Shown here piece by piece: positions 38,710 through 51,043 of a stretch of DNA of 64,000 nt. Made by a program: the position numbers and the translations under genes. Origin of the DNA: Manis javanica (taxonomy: Eukaryota; Chordata; Mammalia; Pholidota; Manidae); assembly GCF_040802235.1 (NCBI RefSeq), contig NC_133158.1:84926501-84990500 (forward strand). Direction: 5' to 3'. How positions within the stretch are numbered: position 1 is the first letter of the stretch; each line of letters opens with the position of its first letter. Below the pieces are notes generated by a model that saw only the letters and a program-made list of their open reading frames with translations, did not search any database and was not told the DNA's origin.

Positions 38710-38825
38710 TTTGTCTTTCTTGAGATATCCTTGAGAGAGGGCTGCATTTTATTTGGTGATTGTGTATCACGTTGGCCAGAATGTAGTAGATCCTTAATGC
38801 ACGTGTGTTGAGTGACTGGATGCTT
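38710..38825 (+). repeat. L2 LINE 3' end (diverged)
   Basis: Phrases agagagggctgcattttatt, cagaatgtagtagatcctta and tgttgagtgactgga follow the L2 3'-tail order. Confidence 0.5.
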
Positions 38826-41800
38826 TGCCAGGGATTTCATTTCCTTTTGTCCTTAATTTTGCTGTTATTTCTTGACCTCACTACCTCTCAGTTACTGTCA
38901 CCTGCTGTGCGTCACTCTCTGCTCACTATCCTCTACAGCCGTTGTGATAATGAAATGGTTGTAGGTGAGGAGTTTTCTTCCATGTCAGTTATTCTGCCTC
39001 CTCCATACTGCTATAACAGTGTAGAGGTTCTTGTTTAGGCCACATCAGAAATGAAGGACATCAGTAATTCATGGCAGCATTAATAGTCTTACTTTTGTAA
39101 GTGGAAACTAGAATTGAACAATACATATGAAAAGTTACGTGGTGTTGGAAAACAGAATTGGCTACTAGAAAGAGTACTAAGTTCATAAGAGGAAAAACTA
39201 CATTTCAGTTCCATATTTTCACCAATGAACAATTTTAATATAGAGAATTATATTAATTCTCACACCTTCCTTTCTCCATTTATAAACTCCATTTAGCTTC
39301 TATTAAATGCTGAGTAGGGACCAGGCAGTGTACTAGGTATTGAGGGGGGTACAAACATGAATCAAGCAGAGCTCAGTGCCTTAAATGGCTGACTATACAG
39401 TCGTGAATGGAAGCCATAAAAGGAACTGAACTTTAACAGTAGCACTTGAGTACAAGTAAGTGGAAGAGACCATAGGAATATAGATAAGTGAATGATCCTA
39501 TTTAGTTAGCTCTGCCATGATTGGCTTCAGAAAATTGGATTTTGCCTTCAGATTTTAAGTGTTGCTACACTCCATTCCCTGGGATGAGGAACATTTTGGG
39601 GAGAGATATTCAGGTGTGTGTTGGCAATAATGAGAAATATTTATATCTGAAGAGGGGAATGTATAGAAGAAAGTAGAAGAAACTGTTGAGGTAGTGAGTC
39701 TATTCTGTGAAGTACCTTGAATATGATTCTGATCATGAGTTTGAAAACCATACTGGTCATGCTTAAAATTGGGTCTTGAAGGTCACACCTCATTTTATAA
39801 TCCTATTCTTCTTGCTAGAACAACTGGATATTATCTCTAGGTACTACATCTGGAGCTAGCATATCTGGTAATTTTTTCATGATACTTGTTATTATTAATG
39901 ATACAAGTCTAAATATTGCCAGAGGATCTCGACTATCTTGCACAAAAATTGACATTTCCTCCAAAGAATGTTTACTTTTGCAGATGGCAGCTGCTGGAAC
40001 ACAGGAGGCATGAAGGTGACCCAGTGTTTGGGCACCTGACTTGATTGGAAGAAAACATAGAGCTCCAGGACATACCATGGATTTTCAGTTTTCCATTAGG
40101 CTTCCATTAAAAAAAAAATTATCCATGAAAACTTATTGCCAAACAGGAGCCATAGATGCTGGGCTTGTGTGATAAAACATTGAGTCCCTTGAGGATAAAT
40201 TGTGGCAGGGAAATTTGGTCGTTGAATTAATTAAATTAGCATTTGCATCTTTAAGTATTTGAATCATTAGATAAATAGAAATGTGTGCTTAGAGTGCAGT
40301 GAGTAATGTAATTCTATTCCTATTCTATTCACTCTTTTCTTACCTTCTCTCCTTCATGCTATCCTTTATGGACAGCTAATTCAGGGGAAAACCCTTTATT
40401 TCCATACTTTAGAACCAACCTGATTTCCTAAAACTGCATAAAGATTTCTGTTCTTGTTAATGACAATAGATTTTTAGTCCCATCAAGGGAAATGGATCTT
40501 TATTTTTGTGAATGTTGTAGAATGAGCTAGCTGACAAGTAATAAAGACCAAACATGCTAATTAAATGAGGAAAACCATAAAGAAAGCAATTGATTTATGG
40601 TAATGAGTTTTTTTGTTTGTCCAAAAATGTCTCCATAAAAAATTTTTCTCCCATAGTAGTAGTGAAAGAACTTATAAAAAAGTGTGTACAGTGTATGTAT
40701 GTCCTGATTTTAGGCTATGAATTTTATTATTTTATAGGATTACCTCATATACCCTGAACTCTCACTTACCTATAAAGCACATTATTAAAACTATAAAAGA
40801 TCAACCACAGTTTTTAAAACTAATAACTGGAAGAGGTAAATAGAGTACCTGGAACAAAAACATCTTGCTTCACATTTTAAGGACTGCTAAGAAGCTATAT
40901 TAATCATGTCCGCCCCAGGCTTAAAGTATGATTGGGAAAATATGTCAACAGATATATGCTATTTAACTCGGTAGATATTTCTATAGATTTTAGTTGTTTC
41001 TATTTTTGGATATAGAGTAATATAAACAAATTTATCGTGGTAAATGGGTCCCTAAATAATTGTGTGCAAACTGATTTTGAAAATTATCATTTAAGTGAAC
41101 CAAAAATATTTTCCTATTAAAAAAATTGAAGGGATATTTTTGGGTAGTTAACCTTTTTATATTATAAATAACCTTTGCATATGTAAAATGTAAAATATAT
41201 TTAGTAAGCTTGAAATTTTTGTATACCAAAATCTCTTAAAATTGGTCACAATATGTAACTCCCTTCTATTTGGGATTAATAAGACACCTATGGCCTTTCT
41301 TCAAAATGATACCAGGAGCATACTTACTCATGAGCTTAAACTAAATATTGAGCTAAGAGAACAGAGTCTGCAGGACCATCAAAACAGTCAAATTAAATTT
41401 TGGTCAGTCATAAAGATTAAGATTTTTAAATAAAATTCATTCAACTACTTATAGGAATTTTCATCTTAAATAGAAATTTTGAATGGCGTGAGGCTAAAGC
41501 TCTTATGAAACAACACAGAAAATATCAAATGGACAAATGAGATAAATCCATGAAGTTATTGGACTAAATTTTTTAAAGTGATAGAAAAATACCTAAAATA
41601 TTTTAATTTCTAGTCCTTCAAAATCACTTTTTGAACATGGATTATTATTTATATTTGTGCTTTTAATTTACCTCTTCTCAACACCCATCTCTCATCACAA
41701 TTGAATGCTAAATCTTATGTGAAAGGAACATTTGAATGAACAAAACAGTGGTACATGTAAACTGAGCTTATATATTATGAGCTCAGTTTGGTCTTGGAGC

Positions 41801-42155
41801 AGAAGAAAATTATTTTATACATAAATGATCATTTGTCCCCAAATATCCCTTTAATAAATAGACACTGGTAACTTTCAGGTTATATATCTGAGAGCATAAA
41901 GGAATTTCTTTTTTAAAAGATATATTTTTCTATATAGTAGTGAACAACCAGAATGAGAATGCCTTAGAAAAGGAAACTTAGTAATAGGACATTAAAGGAA
42001 GCTTAGAAATGATCTGATGGATAGTATGTATCTCCCTGGATATATAGATGAGGAAACAGCCACAGAGAGAGATAAGCACAGATTTATCAACTTTTTTCTT
42101 CTAACTTTTTGTTATAGAAAACATTAACATTCGTAAAAGTAGAGCAAATAAAATA
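38826..42155. other. Mostly unique AT-rich DNA
   Basis: Small diverged pieces only: L2-like at about 39300-39400 (accaggcagtgtactaggta) and reverse MIR-like at about 42000-42090 (gatgaggaaacagccacaga). No gene seen. Confidence 0.4.
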
Positions 42156-42384
42156 GGACTCTGCTGTCTGACATGGCAACCTCCAGCTATATGGGGTTGT
42201 TGAGCAGTTCAATGTGGCTGAATTATTAACATGTTGGAATGAAAATATTTTGGATATATTGAGTTAAATAAGATATATTTTTAAATGAATTTCACCTATT
42301 TCTTTTTACCTTTTTAAATGTGGCTACTGGAAAATTTGAAATTGCTTATATGGCTTATATTATATTTTTATTGGACAGTAATGG
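42156..42384 (-). repeat. MER5A-type hAT DNA transposon (MITE)
   Basis: Both ends are present as inverted repeats: ctgctgtctgacatggcaac at the left and ttattggacagtaatgg at the right. The internal phrases atattttggatatattgagt and tttcacctatttctttttac belong to MER5A. Non-autonomous, ancient, with internal deletion. Confidence 0.8.
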
Positions 42385-42891
42385 CATAGAACCCCATTTA
42401 CCTATACCCACTTCAGCAGCATCAACTCATGACTCATCTTGTTTCATTTATATCCCATACATCTGAGAAGTGCCTACTACAGGTAATTGATCCCAGGTTT
42501 GGCATGGAACACCTTCTTGTTGGCTAATGCTCTTTCCACTATTATAATTTTAAATTGAAGTCCTTTTGTGTATGCCAGTTTTACTATCTCCTAATTATTT
42601 AAGATTACATTTCTGAGATTTAGTGATTTTGACAGGTTAATAATGCATTCATTTATTTCCTTTACAGTAAGACTATTAATTTGATTGATAAAGATTCTTA
42701 GGTCTAATTCCCCACTTACTTTACTAAGTACAACCAACTCATTTCATTGCTCATCCTTGCAAAATCCTGATTACCTAAGGATAGCAAACAAGTTAGTGTC
42801 TCCTTGGTTTTGCTTCTTATTTATATTTTTCATGCAAAGTTTCATTATTCTTTTAAGGTAGATGCTAGAAAAATAAGTCCAAAATTAATGA

Positions 42892-42972
42892 ATATATATA
42901 TATATATATATATATAGCCTATTTACCTTATAAAAACCCAGTTTGTGTGTATGTACACACACACACACACAC
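42892..42972. repeat. (TA)n and (CA)n microsatellites
   Basis: A TA run at 42892-42916 and a short TG/CA-rich run at 42943-42972. Confidence 0.9.
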
Positions 42973-43559
42973 TCCACAACGTTCAAGGAGTTAATAGTCT
43001 TGGGTAGGAAGAGAGGGGAGGAAACACAAATGTGTCTTGGACATGCTGGACCTGATGTGTCAGGGTGAAATGTCTAGACATTAGCAAGGAGCTAAGCTAC
43101 TGAGGAAAATGTTTTCTAGCTGGATTTTCTCTTTAGGGATGACTTGGTGAATCAGAGAGGAAAATATTTTGTTAACACTATTTATTACAGCAATTTCAGG
43201 GAATATTTACAGTTTAATCTCTGCATATGTTTTTATGTACCTTTGTTATAGTTATTTCAATGACTGTATTTTAACAAACAGTTGTATATTTTGGGGACAT
43301 AAGTCATTAACAGAATATACATGATATGTTTTTTAATTTAATTGCAAATTTGACTTTTCCATTTTTATTTTGGAAAACAAAGACTTTTCACAGAAAATTG
43401 GAGTTTTGAATTTTCCTTTTACCTGAGGTCAAATCTTAGAAAAAGTGACTGATGTTCTGTTGGTACTCCAAACGAGTGCCATCTACCTTTCAGGGTGATT
43501 TAGGTGGAAGCAACAGTGTGTTTTTGTTGTCCATCTTCTGTGTGCCCTACAGATGCACA

Positions 43560-43960
43560 TAAACCTTTTTTCTGGTCCTAGGAAGCTAATCTGTAGGGAT
43601 TATGTCATCTGGCTCTCTTTCCCTCTGTCCCTGGATAGGTGAGGATAGTGGGGAAAACCAGTAGGAAATAGGAAGCAGGGAGGAGGGCGAGTTTGGGGAT
43701 CTATTCTGCTTCTTCTATTCCTATAGGGTTGCTGAGGATGGATGCTAGCTCTGGGTTTTGGTCAACACTCGCTCCCCTGCAGACCTAGGGTTTTTAACAC
43801 CCCCTGTCTTAAAAGGCCAAGGGTACTGCATTATCCCTTCTGGGTTTTGCACCCCTGCCCATATATTTGTAAAATTCTTTTATTAAGCTTCCTTCAAATG
43901 TTCCTAATTTGAAGGTGCCATCTGTCTCCTGTGGCAGGCATCCTGACAGTATATGAGCAT
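43560..43960 (+). repeat. Old interspersed repeat, family not settled
   Basis: Contains gtcatctggctctctttccc, then a purine-rich ggaagcagggaggagggcga, and a distal ttcttttattaagcttcctt followed by gtgccatctgtctcctgt. This is a recurrent old mammalian repeat ending. I cannot name the family with confidence. Confidence 0.45.
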
Positions 43961-44199
43961 TTCCAACCCTAGCTCTTCATCTTACAATTCCAGTTTGACT
44001 GTGGATACTTCAGTATTCTCACCTCAGGAGCTGAGTTTCTGCTTGGGAAAGAAGTTGGCATAATATCAGAGGCTCTGGGACATTAAGCAAAGACTATGGA
44101 ACAAGGATTTTCCCATATTCCTTTCTAGCTACATAATAAAATGAATACTTTAGTGGAATGAAATACAGAACTTACATTCCAGAATGTACTTGAAAACTA

Positions 44200-44950
44200 A
44201 GCAGTTCTTCAAGGTATACTTGCAACTAAAGTAAGGAAGGAGGTGGCAGCTGCAGGCCTCAAGTCAATACAATTGGACTTGACTTTAAATCCATGCCACA
44301 GACACATTTGGCCTCATGTCATTGGCAACAGCATTAAGTCCTGGTGCACTTAAGAGCTTCAGATTTCTAATAAGCATTTTCTTCAAAGCAGTCGCTTGAT
44401 TTGGTCTGTGATTTTTTTGTCAAGTGTATATCATATCAAAAGATAAGTGTTTGCCAAAGCCTTTCTTGAGCCACAAAAAGGGGAATTTTGTTTGAAGAAA
44501 GTCAAGTTGTGTTGACTGGCTCCCACTGGGAAGATGAAAGGAATGACTGAATTTCCTTTACTCTGTTGTTGTTGTTTGTATCCCTCAAATATTTTAATCA
44601 ACATGAAAGGACTCATTGCACCGTGAGAGCAGTGCAATTTGAGAAAGCCATTTAGAGGCTGCCAAATAGATTCACAGCTAATAAAGTTGTATTTGTCAGT
44701 GCTGTCAAAGACTAGATTTATGAGGGATGATTAGTAAGGGCCAGAATTCCAGGCATGGAAAGATGGCTAGGAGATTATTTTCCAAATGGACGTCTCCACT
44801 GCAGATTCTTAATATGCATTGTGTGCATTTAAGGAAACAAGATAGATTGTAAAGGGTGATTTTGGCCTAGTTACAATGTAGCATTGAGACATAATTGTGA
44901 TATTATAAACTGTATCATTTCTATTGTACATGACCAAATGGCTCAAGAAT
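44200..44950. other. Repeat-free block of balanced composition
   Basis: About 0.75 kb without simple repeats or recognised transposon sequence and with less AT bias than the flanks. No protein-coding pattern. It could be a conserved non-coding element, but conservation cannot be judged from one sequence. Confidence 0.3.
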
Positions 44951-45159
44951 AATTTGAAGTTGAAAATTAAAATTACATTTTTAATGATCTATATTTTACA
45001 ATATGAAATGCTTACCTTAATTTATTGCTGTATACTGTTTTCTTGTTAACTTTCTGAGATATCTATCTATCTTATATATATATATATAAAATAGAGAGCC
45101 TATATGTGCGGGAGAGAGCAAGCCCCTCCCTACAAGAAGGTTCCTGCAGCTGCTTCCTT

Positions 45160-45720
45160 ACTTGTGGGATAAAACAGAAAAGACTTGTGATAAAGGCTAG
45201 TAGGTTGAATAAAATAGCAAAGTGACAAAGACACCCCTGGTAGTGGTTGGCAAGTTCTCACCTTTGCTGTGAAAAGGAATTCAGAGACAAAGTGCAATAG
45301 ACTTATGCAGCAAGAAAGTTTTACTTAAGAAGAGGTGCTCAAAGGGGGAGCACAGGAAACCTTAGAGAAGAGGCACAATTAAGAGCTTAAGGTTTGGGAT
45401 TTTATAGGGTCTTTTGGGAAGGGGTTGCTATAAAGCATGTGTACAGGTGGTTAATAATTTCTTTGAAGTTTTGTCTTAAGAAGAGTGTTATTTAGGTGAC
45501 TGTGTTGATTTGAATTTTGGCATTCTTTACCCATGTAGGTTCATTTACACTCTGGAGGTCCTTCTCTGATCCTGGTTCACAATGTCACTTAACTGATTAA
45601 GGAGACTGTAAGAACAGCATAAAGGTTAAAGAATAAGCTGGACCTTTTTCACAGGCTAAGTAGATCTTACAATAACATGACCCTTGTCCCATTTCCCTGC
45701 TCTACCTCAAAAGTAAGATG
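45160..45720 (-). repeat. ERV LTR-like element (reverse)
   Basis: The left part has the reversed U5/R look of a class I retroviral LTR (ggaattcagagacaaagtgc, then gcagcaagaaagttttactt). It continues as gattttatagggtcttttgg and ends in an ordinary U3-like stretch. The ends are not sharply defined. Confidence 0.5.
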
Positions 45721-46279
45721 AGGTAATCTACCTAATGAGACCCTTATCCTTGCCTCCTCCCACACATATAGGCAGCATAAGAATGTGTATGGTCTTTAGG
45801 ACACTAACTAGATGCGTCCATGACAAGCTGCTTGATGTATTGGTAAATGTAACCTCTTCTCTGCATTCTCTGCATTTCTCAATCCCCTGCTTTAGAGAAA
45901 GTATTTAAGGTGTCTCCACATGAACGGGATTAGAGTAGTTTATAAGAGCACACTGGTGGGTGGGCTGCTTTCAGGTCATGGTCCTCAGTAAAACTATGAA
46001 TGTTTCTTAAATATAAGTAATGTAGATTTAGTCAATACTACATGTAAAGCTACGTGATCTCTATGGACTATGCAAGGATCTCTTTAACATACATATAGAA
46101 AGGGTTGCTGGATTATGGGTTATACCTATCTTCACTTTAAATAAGTATAACTGTGTTGCTCTCTGAGTGGCTGCACCAGTCCACATTCTTCCTGTAGTTT
46201 GTGAGGCATCTCATATTCTTGGAAGAAGTCAACCCTGTTTTTTTTTTCACCCCCATAAAATCTAGAGTTCTTGAGAAAT

Positions 46280-46818
46280 TGTTGACCTTTGAAGGGGAGC
46301 AGAATTTGCCACCCCAAAATACTCTTCTTTGACATAGGGTTATTTTTAAGAAATAGCTGACATAGGAGAAACTCTGATAATTGATTAGAAGTTAACTTTT
46401 TGTGAGAGACAATTCCATGTATGAGGGAAATCTCTATTTGTAAGGATGGCCCCTGTGTACTAGAAAGAAGAGGATGACTCATTCTCTAGAAACTCTTATC
46501 AGTGGAGAGGACAAGAACTTAATCTACATAACAATCTCACCCTTGTTTTCTCTGTTTTGTCTGGTAACCTCCCATAACTTACTCCCTATTCCCAACATCT
46601 TTTATCTTTAGCTGAAGATGATACTTTAGGTGATGGCTTTGGCCACTTAGGAGAGTAACTCAGTTTTCCTGGGTATCTTCCATGTCATTTATACAGGAGG
46701 TATGTAAGTTATTAATACTTTTGTTTGTTTTTCTTGTTAATCTGCCTTTTTATTACAGGGGATTCTTAGCCAATAACCTAGAAGGGTATAGGGAAAATTA
46801 CTTTTCCCTCCCCCACCC
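46280..46818 (+). repeat. ERV LTR-like element
   Basis: Starts tgttgacctttgaagggg and ends in aaattacttttccctccccc. The 3' terminal block (gaagggtatagggaaaatta) is like the end of the element at 49091-49555 read on its own strand, suggesting related LTR families. Non-coding. Confidence 0.5.
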
Positions 46819-48600
46819 CTTTATTATATTTTTAGTGACAGCTCCATCCTTCTTAGAAAACAGTTAACTGGCTATCTCTGAATGGGATTAGAGGTGAGCA
46901 TTTCCCCAGTTCCTTTAGATAATTTTTTTATTTAAAAATTTTCCCCAGTGACTAAGGAAAATGTTTTTAAAAGGTGTTTAAAATAAGCAAGGATTTAAAA
47001 GTAATGAGATTTTAAAGAGAAATATGTAAAGCTTTAGGACCTGTTGATAAACTCTGTCATCATTCTGAGTTTCTCCAAATTTAAGAAGATAATCATTTAT
47101 TAGACATCTGAATGCAAAATTTCAAGTCACTCTATGAAGAAAATCTACTTGAATTTCTTTCTAATACTTCACACTTTGCAGAAACTGTATTAAATATAAG
47201 ATAAAAAACATGTTATAACATTTGATTCCTGGAACAGATTTAATAATCGTTAATAATGGCAGAGGTTTTCACCTTCTACACTTGGATCAACATATGGGAT
47301 TGTTTGCTCAACACCAGCTAGTGTAGCATGTTGCCAAGATATCAGTCTTTTTTTCCTCACAGCAGTAATTGAAAACAATAAAAAATAAGACATCTTCTAT
47401 AAACCTTACCTAGAGAAAGGGAGATAAGGTTCTCTCTTAGGCCTTCAAAATGAAAATTGCATGCAAAGTAGACATTTAATCTGTCAAAAATTGTTCTTTT
47501 GGGCTATTAAAAGGTTTTGTCTATTGAGCTCCCAAACTAAACACAGTTATGTCTCTCTATAGAAGTGAAATGGTTCTGTGATGAGGAGAGGTGGCAACTA
47601 TTTAAAGCATGTATCTACTTTGGTATAGATACATTTTCAGTTGCACATACATTGCTAATGTTTTACTCAGAAACCTTGTATTTCTTCACACATTTGGTTA
47701 GCCATGTGCCTTTGAATCTTAAGACATTCTTCTTATAGGGAATAAGAAGTACAATTAAGGTAAAATTTTTGACCTAAGTCTATAATGCATTTCGATACCT
47801 CATCAGGTTCTAATCCAGTTTACAAAATGTTTCCAGATGTAGTCTAGTTGCAGATCAATTTTTATGTATGTACAGAAATCCTGATGCTCAAATTAGAAAA
47901 ATATACTATTTTTATTCTTTGTGGAAGCCCATTTGGAACATAATCTTGAAATTATTAAGATCATCTGTAGTACAGAATAATTAAAAAAATTTTCATTAGT
48001 GTTCAAAATTAGTGACTATAATCTTTGAAAATTTAGATCCTATATGTTAATCATAGAGATTTAAGATCTTTAAATTTGCTCTATGTAATTTCCTATTATA
48101 ACTTCAGAAATTCATTGCACAGTGAGAGATAGAACTGGAGGAGGGAGCTGGTACAACAAATTTATAATTTTAGGCAATATATCTATGCTTTTAATTTTTT
48201 GATTTTGGATGTTTTCTAAATTCATTTGTTTAACAATTTGTCAGATATAATCCTGGAGATTGGGAACACAAAAATGAAAGAATATTCTGAAAGAGCTCAT
48301 AGTCTGATATAGTCAGAAACATAAATACATCTTCAGGGGTAAATAGGATGTAACGAAGTGAACATTGAGGGGAAGAACTTTCCAAGCAGAAGGTTCAACA
48401 ACAGCAAAGATGTGAGTTGGTAACTACAGAAGAAGTAACTTCAAGCAGTTCTGTGTCTCTAGTGAGTAAAGGTAAATGTCAGTAGTGGCAATAGACCCAG
48501 TTGGAAAAGTAGCAGCAAAAAATGCAGCCAGGGCATTTCTTACTTTAAGGAGTTTGAAGCTTTCCTTCAATGGGAAGAAAGTCAAATGCCTTTAAGAGGG
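46819..48600. other. Unique AT-rich DNA
   Basis: An L2-like scrap at about 48225-48310 (gtcagatataatcctggaga). No gene or other repeat recognised. Confidence 0.4.
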
Positions 48601-48629
48601 TGTAGTTGTTTGGGCCAAACACAATTGTT

Positions 48630-49665
48630 TAGGTTATGAAGATACGAGCCCCACCTATAGCTAAGCATATCCCTATACTGTGGCATGGGAACATCCCCAA
48701 GAAAAATGAATGCTTATGGTCATCAAAATATGAAAGAATGTTTCACAGCTTTATTCATAATAGCCTCAAACTAAAACAATATGAATCTTTATCAACAGAA
48801 AAATATATAAATATATTGTGACATTCTTACAGTAAGAGACATAAGTGGAAAAAATCTAGAGTAATTACATGGATATAGTGAGAGTTGTATATGGATGTGT
48901 CTCAGAAATAGTGTTAACAAAATGAGAAGAGAACATACTATATAACCCAATTTTTATAAAGCTTATGATTGGCGAAAATGTATCTTTTTTGGTAGAAGGT
49001 TAGTTTAGGGGAGGGTAATGACTGTGACAGGCCATGAGGGAGCTCACTGGGATGCTAAAAATGTTCCATATTTTGTCAGTAATTACATGTACTGGGGAGG
49101 AAGAATTTTCCTCTATTCTTCAAAGTTATTTCTGGTATAAGAATCAAAATGAATTGAGACATATTAACAGGAGATAATCAAATTTATTTTCATATGCATG
49201 GGACCCTTACATACACAAAAGGTACCCAGACAGAAAGGTAAAATGAGGCATATATGCCACCCTGAGCTATGAAGTGGGATAGGGTCCTGGGGCTTCAAAG
49301 TGGAAGAGGAATTCACAGAGCAATAAGAAGAGCAGATCTTTGGTTATTAAATGTTTGCCTGTCCATACAGATGGGTCATTCAGATAAAATTTATCTCCGG
49401 TAATTATTGTTATTTTGGGAAAGACCCCAACTTAGACTTTTCTAGGTAGTTAAGGGAGGAGTTCTTTTGAGCCCATAGGGTCTTGATTGTCTTCAGTTCA
49501 AAATAGTCCACATGACAAAGTGACAACTTTTGGGGAAGCTTGCCCTTGACCGCTATACATGGATGTATACATATGTAAAATTGATAAATTCATTGAACTG
49601 TATGTTTAATACATATGAAGTTTTCCCCATGTATTTTATACCTTAATGCAAGTTAAAAACCAAGA
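48630..49665 (+). repeat. Old L1M 3' end split by an LTR insertion
   Basis: The 3' end of L1M ORF2 and its UTR in plus orientation: cacagctttattcataatag, aatatataaatatattgtga, ataacccaatttttataaag, tgactgtgacaggccatgag at 48630-49090. It resumes as aaattgataaattcattgaa at 49560-49665. The gap is an inserted LTR-like element. Confidence 0.7.
49091..49555 (-). mobile_element. LTR-like element inserted in L1M
   Basis: About 465 bp separating two parts of one L1M. Read on the minus strand it carries AATAAA (in gaaaataaatttgattatct) about 100 bp before its end, and finishes gaggaaaattcttcctcccc, a common retroviral LTR ending. A possible 6-bp duplication tacatg lies on both sides (about 49085 and 49556). 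No coding content. Confidence 0.6.
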
Positions 49666-49754
49666 TGCTAGTCAGTGGAAATCATTGAAAGTACTGGGAA
49701 AGTAGTCATTTTTTCCCTTTCTTGCATTTTGCTTGTGCTTGTGTGCATATGTGT

Positions 49755-49935
49755 CAGAGTAGAGTGAACACTGGACTTTGACCTAAAAGACTTGGATTTA
49801 AACCATAGCTCAGCTTACTAGCTATGAGATTTTGTTCACATAATTTAGCTTTTTGGAGCTTCATTTTTGTCCATGTAAAATTGAGATAATAATAATTATA
49901 GGATTGTTATGAGAACTAAGAGTTTTAGTCCATGT
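49755..49935 (+). repeat. MIR SINE
   Basis: Plus-oriented MIR order: gactttgacctaaaagactt, ggatttaaaccatagctcag, tactagctatgagatttt, gtaaaattgagataataata, ggattgttatgagaacta. Confidence 0.8.
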
Positions 49936-50950
49936 CCTCTAGAAAGTAGAATCAGTCCAGGGTACAGAAGGAAAGTGAATCTTCTTTACAAAGTTTTGTC
50001 AAGGATAATTTATACTAGTTTTCTTAAATATTTGTTCCTTTATTTTCTATCTTCTTAAGGTAAAATTAAAATTTTTTCTTTTTTTTCCTTTCCTTCTTTC
50101 TTCTTTCTTTTTCCTTTTTTAATTTTTTTTAGTATCAATCTTAAGGACTTGGAGGATGATACAATTTGAATTACTCAGTTTTACCCAATATCATTTATAT
50201 AATTTACTTAAAATAGTAATAGTGCTAGTAATACTACCAAATAAACTGTTAACCTTAAAAATAAAACTCAGTTGTTTTTCTAGCAGAGAATTGAAATATG
50301 GGACATGTAAACTGCAGCAAAACCATAGTTAAATCTGGAGAATAAAGAAAAACTCTTACAGAGGAAGGGGCTGAGTTGGGAGGGCTGTTCTAAGCAAAAT
50401 GTCCATTGGAGTAAACTGTGAGTTCAACATACCTAGGCTTCTCATTGGCTGAGCTGTGGCAGTCTCTCATTGCATGGGCTATTGCTGGGTGGGAGGGAGA
50501 AACCTTCCTTCCTTGGGTAGTAAAGAAATGAAGCCTTTCTTCCACCAGGGCCTGCAATTGACGAGGAGTGGTAGGAGGGGAGAGCTTCCTCTGCTGACCT
50601 CTGAAGCCATACCATGTCAGTAGATTTCCTCTTACTAATTTTTGCAAAACTAACTGAAAAGAGTTAAAAATATTTTTTGCATTTGTTCCTCTCATTTTCC
50701 TATCTTTTTATAGTAATTGCATATCTACATTATTGAAGCATACAGCCATATTGCACTTTATCTCTTTTGACTAGTTAGTCTAGTTCTATGTGTAACTGTA
50801 TTTAAAGTTCACAATCAGTCCTTATGTCAGTATCTCTCAGTCATTTTGGTCGTTTGAAGTTGTTGTCTACTAGATTTCTCAGAAAAGTCTCAAAAGGAAC
50901 ATCATTACTTGAATTTTTACATGTTGCATCAGATAAACATACTGAGAAAC
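49936..50950. other. Unique DNA with a pyrimidine tract
   Basis: A CT-rich tract at about 50075-50130. A 101-codon open frame on the minus strand (50390-50695) has no recognisable features. No gene supported. Confidence 0.4.
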
Positions 50951-51043
50951 TGTTTTTTTTTTTTTGGATATACAATCCTCAATTCATATTTTATTTCCTT
51001 AACTAGTGTAAACACTTTTTACTAGCATAAAAAAATGTTACCC

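Noticed and set aside
39815..40078. 87-codon minus-strand frame
   Set aside because: Looked briefly like a pseudogene fragment, but no family could be recognised and no supporting flanks were seen.
45160..46818. Two LTR-like elements that might flank one provirus
   Set aside because: They are in opposite orientation, unlike in sequence, and no viral genes lie between them.
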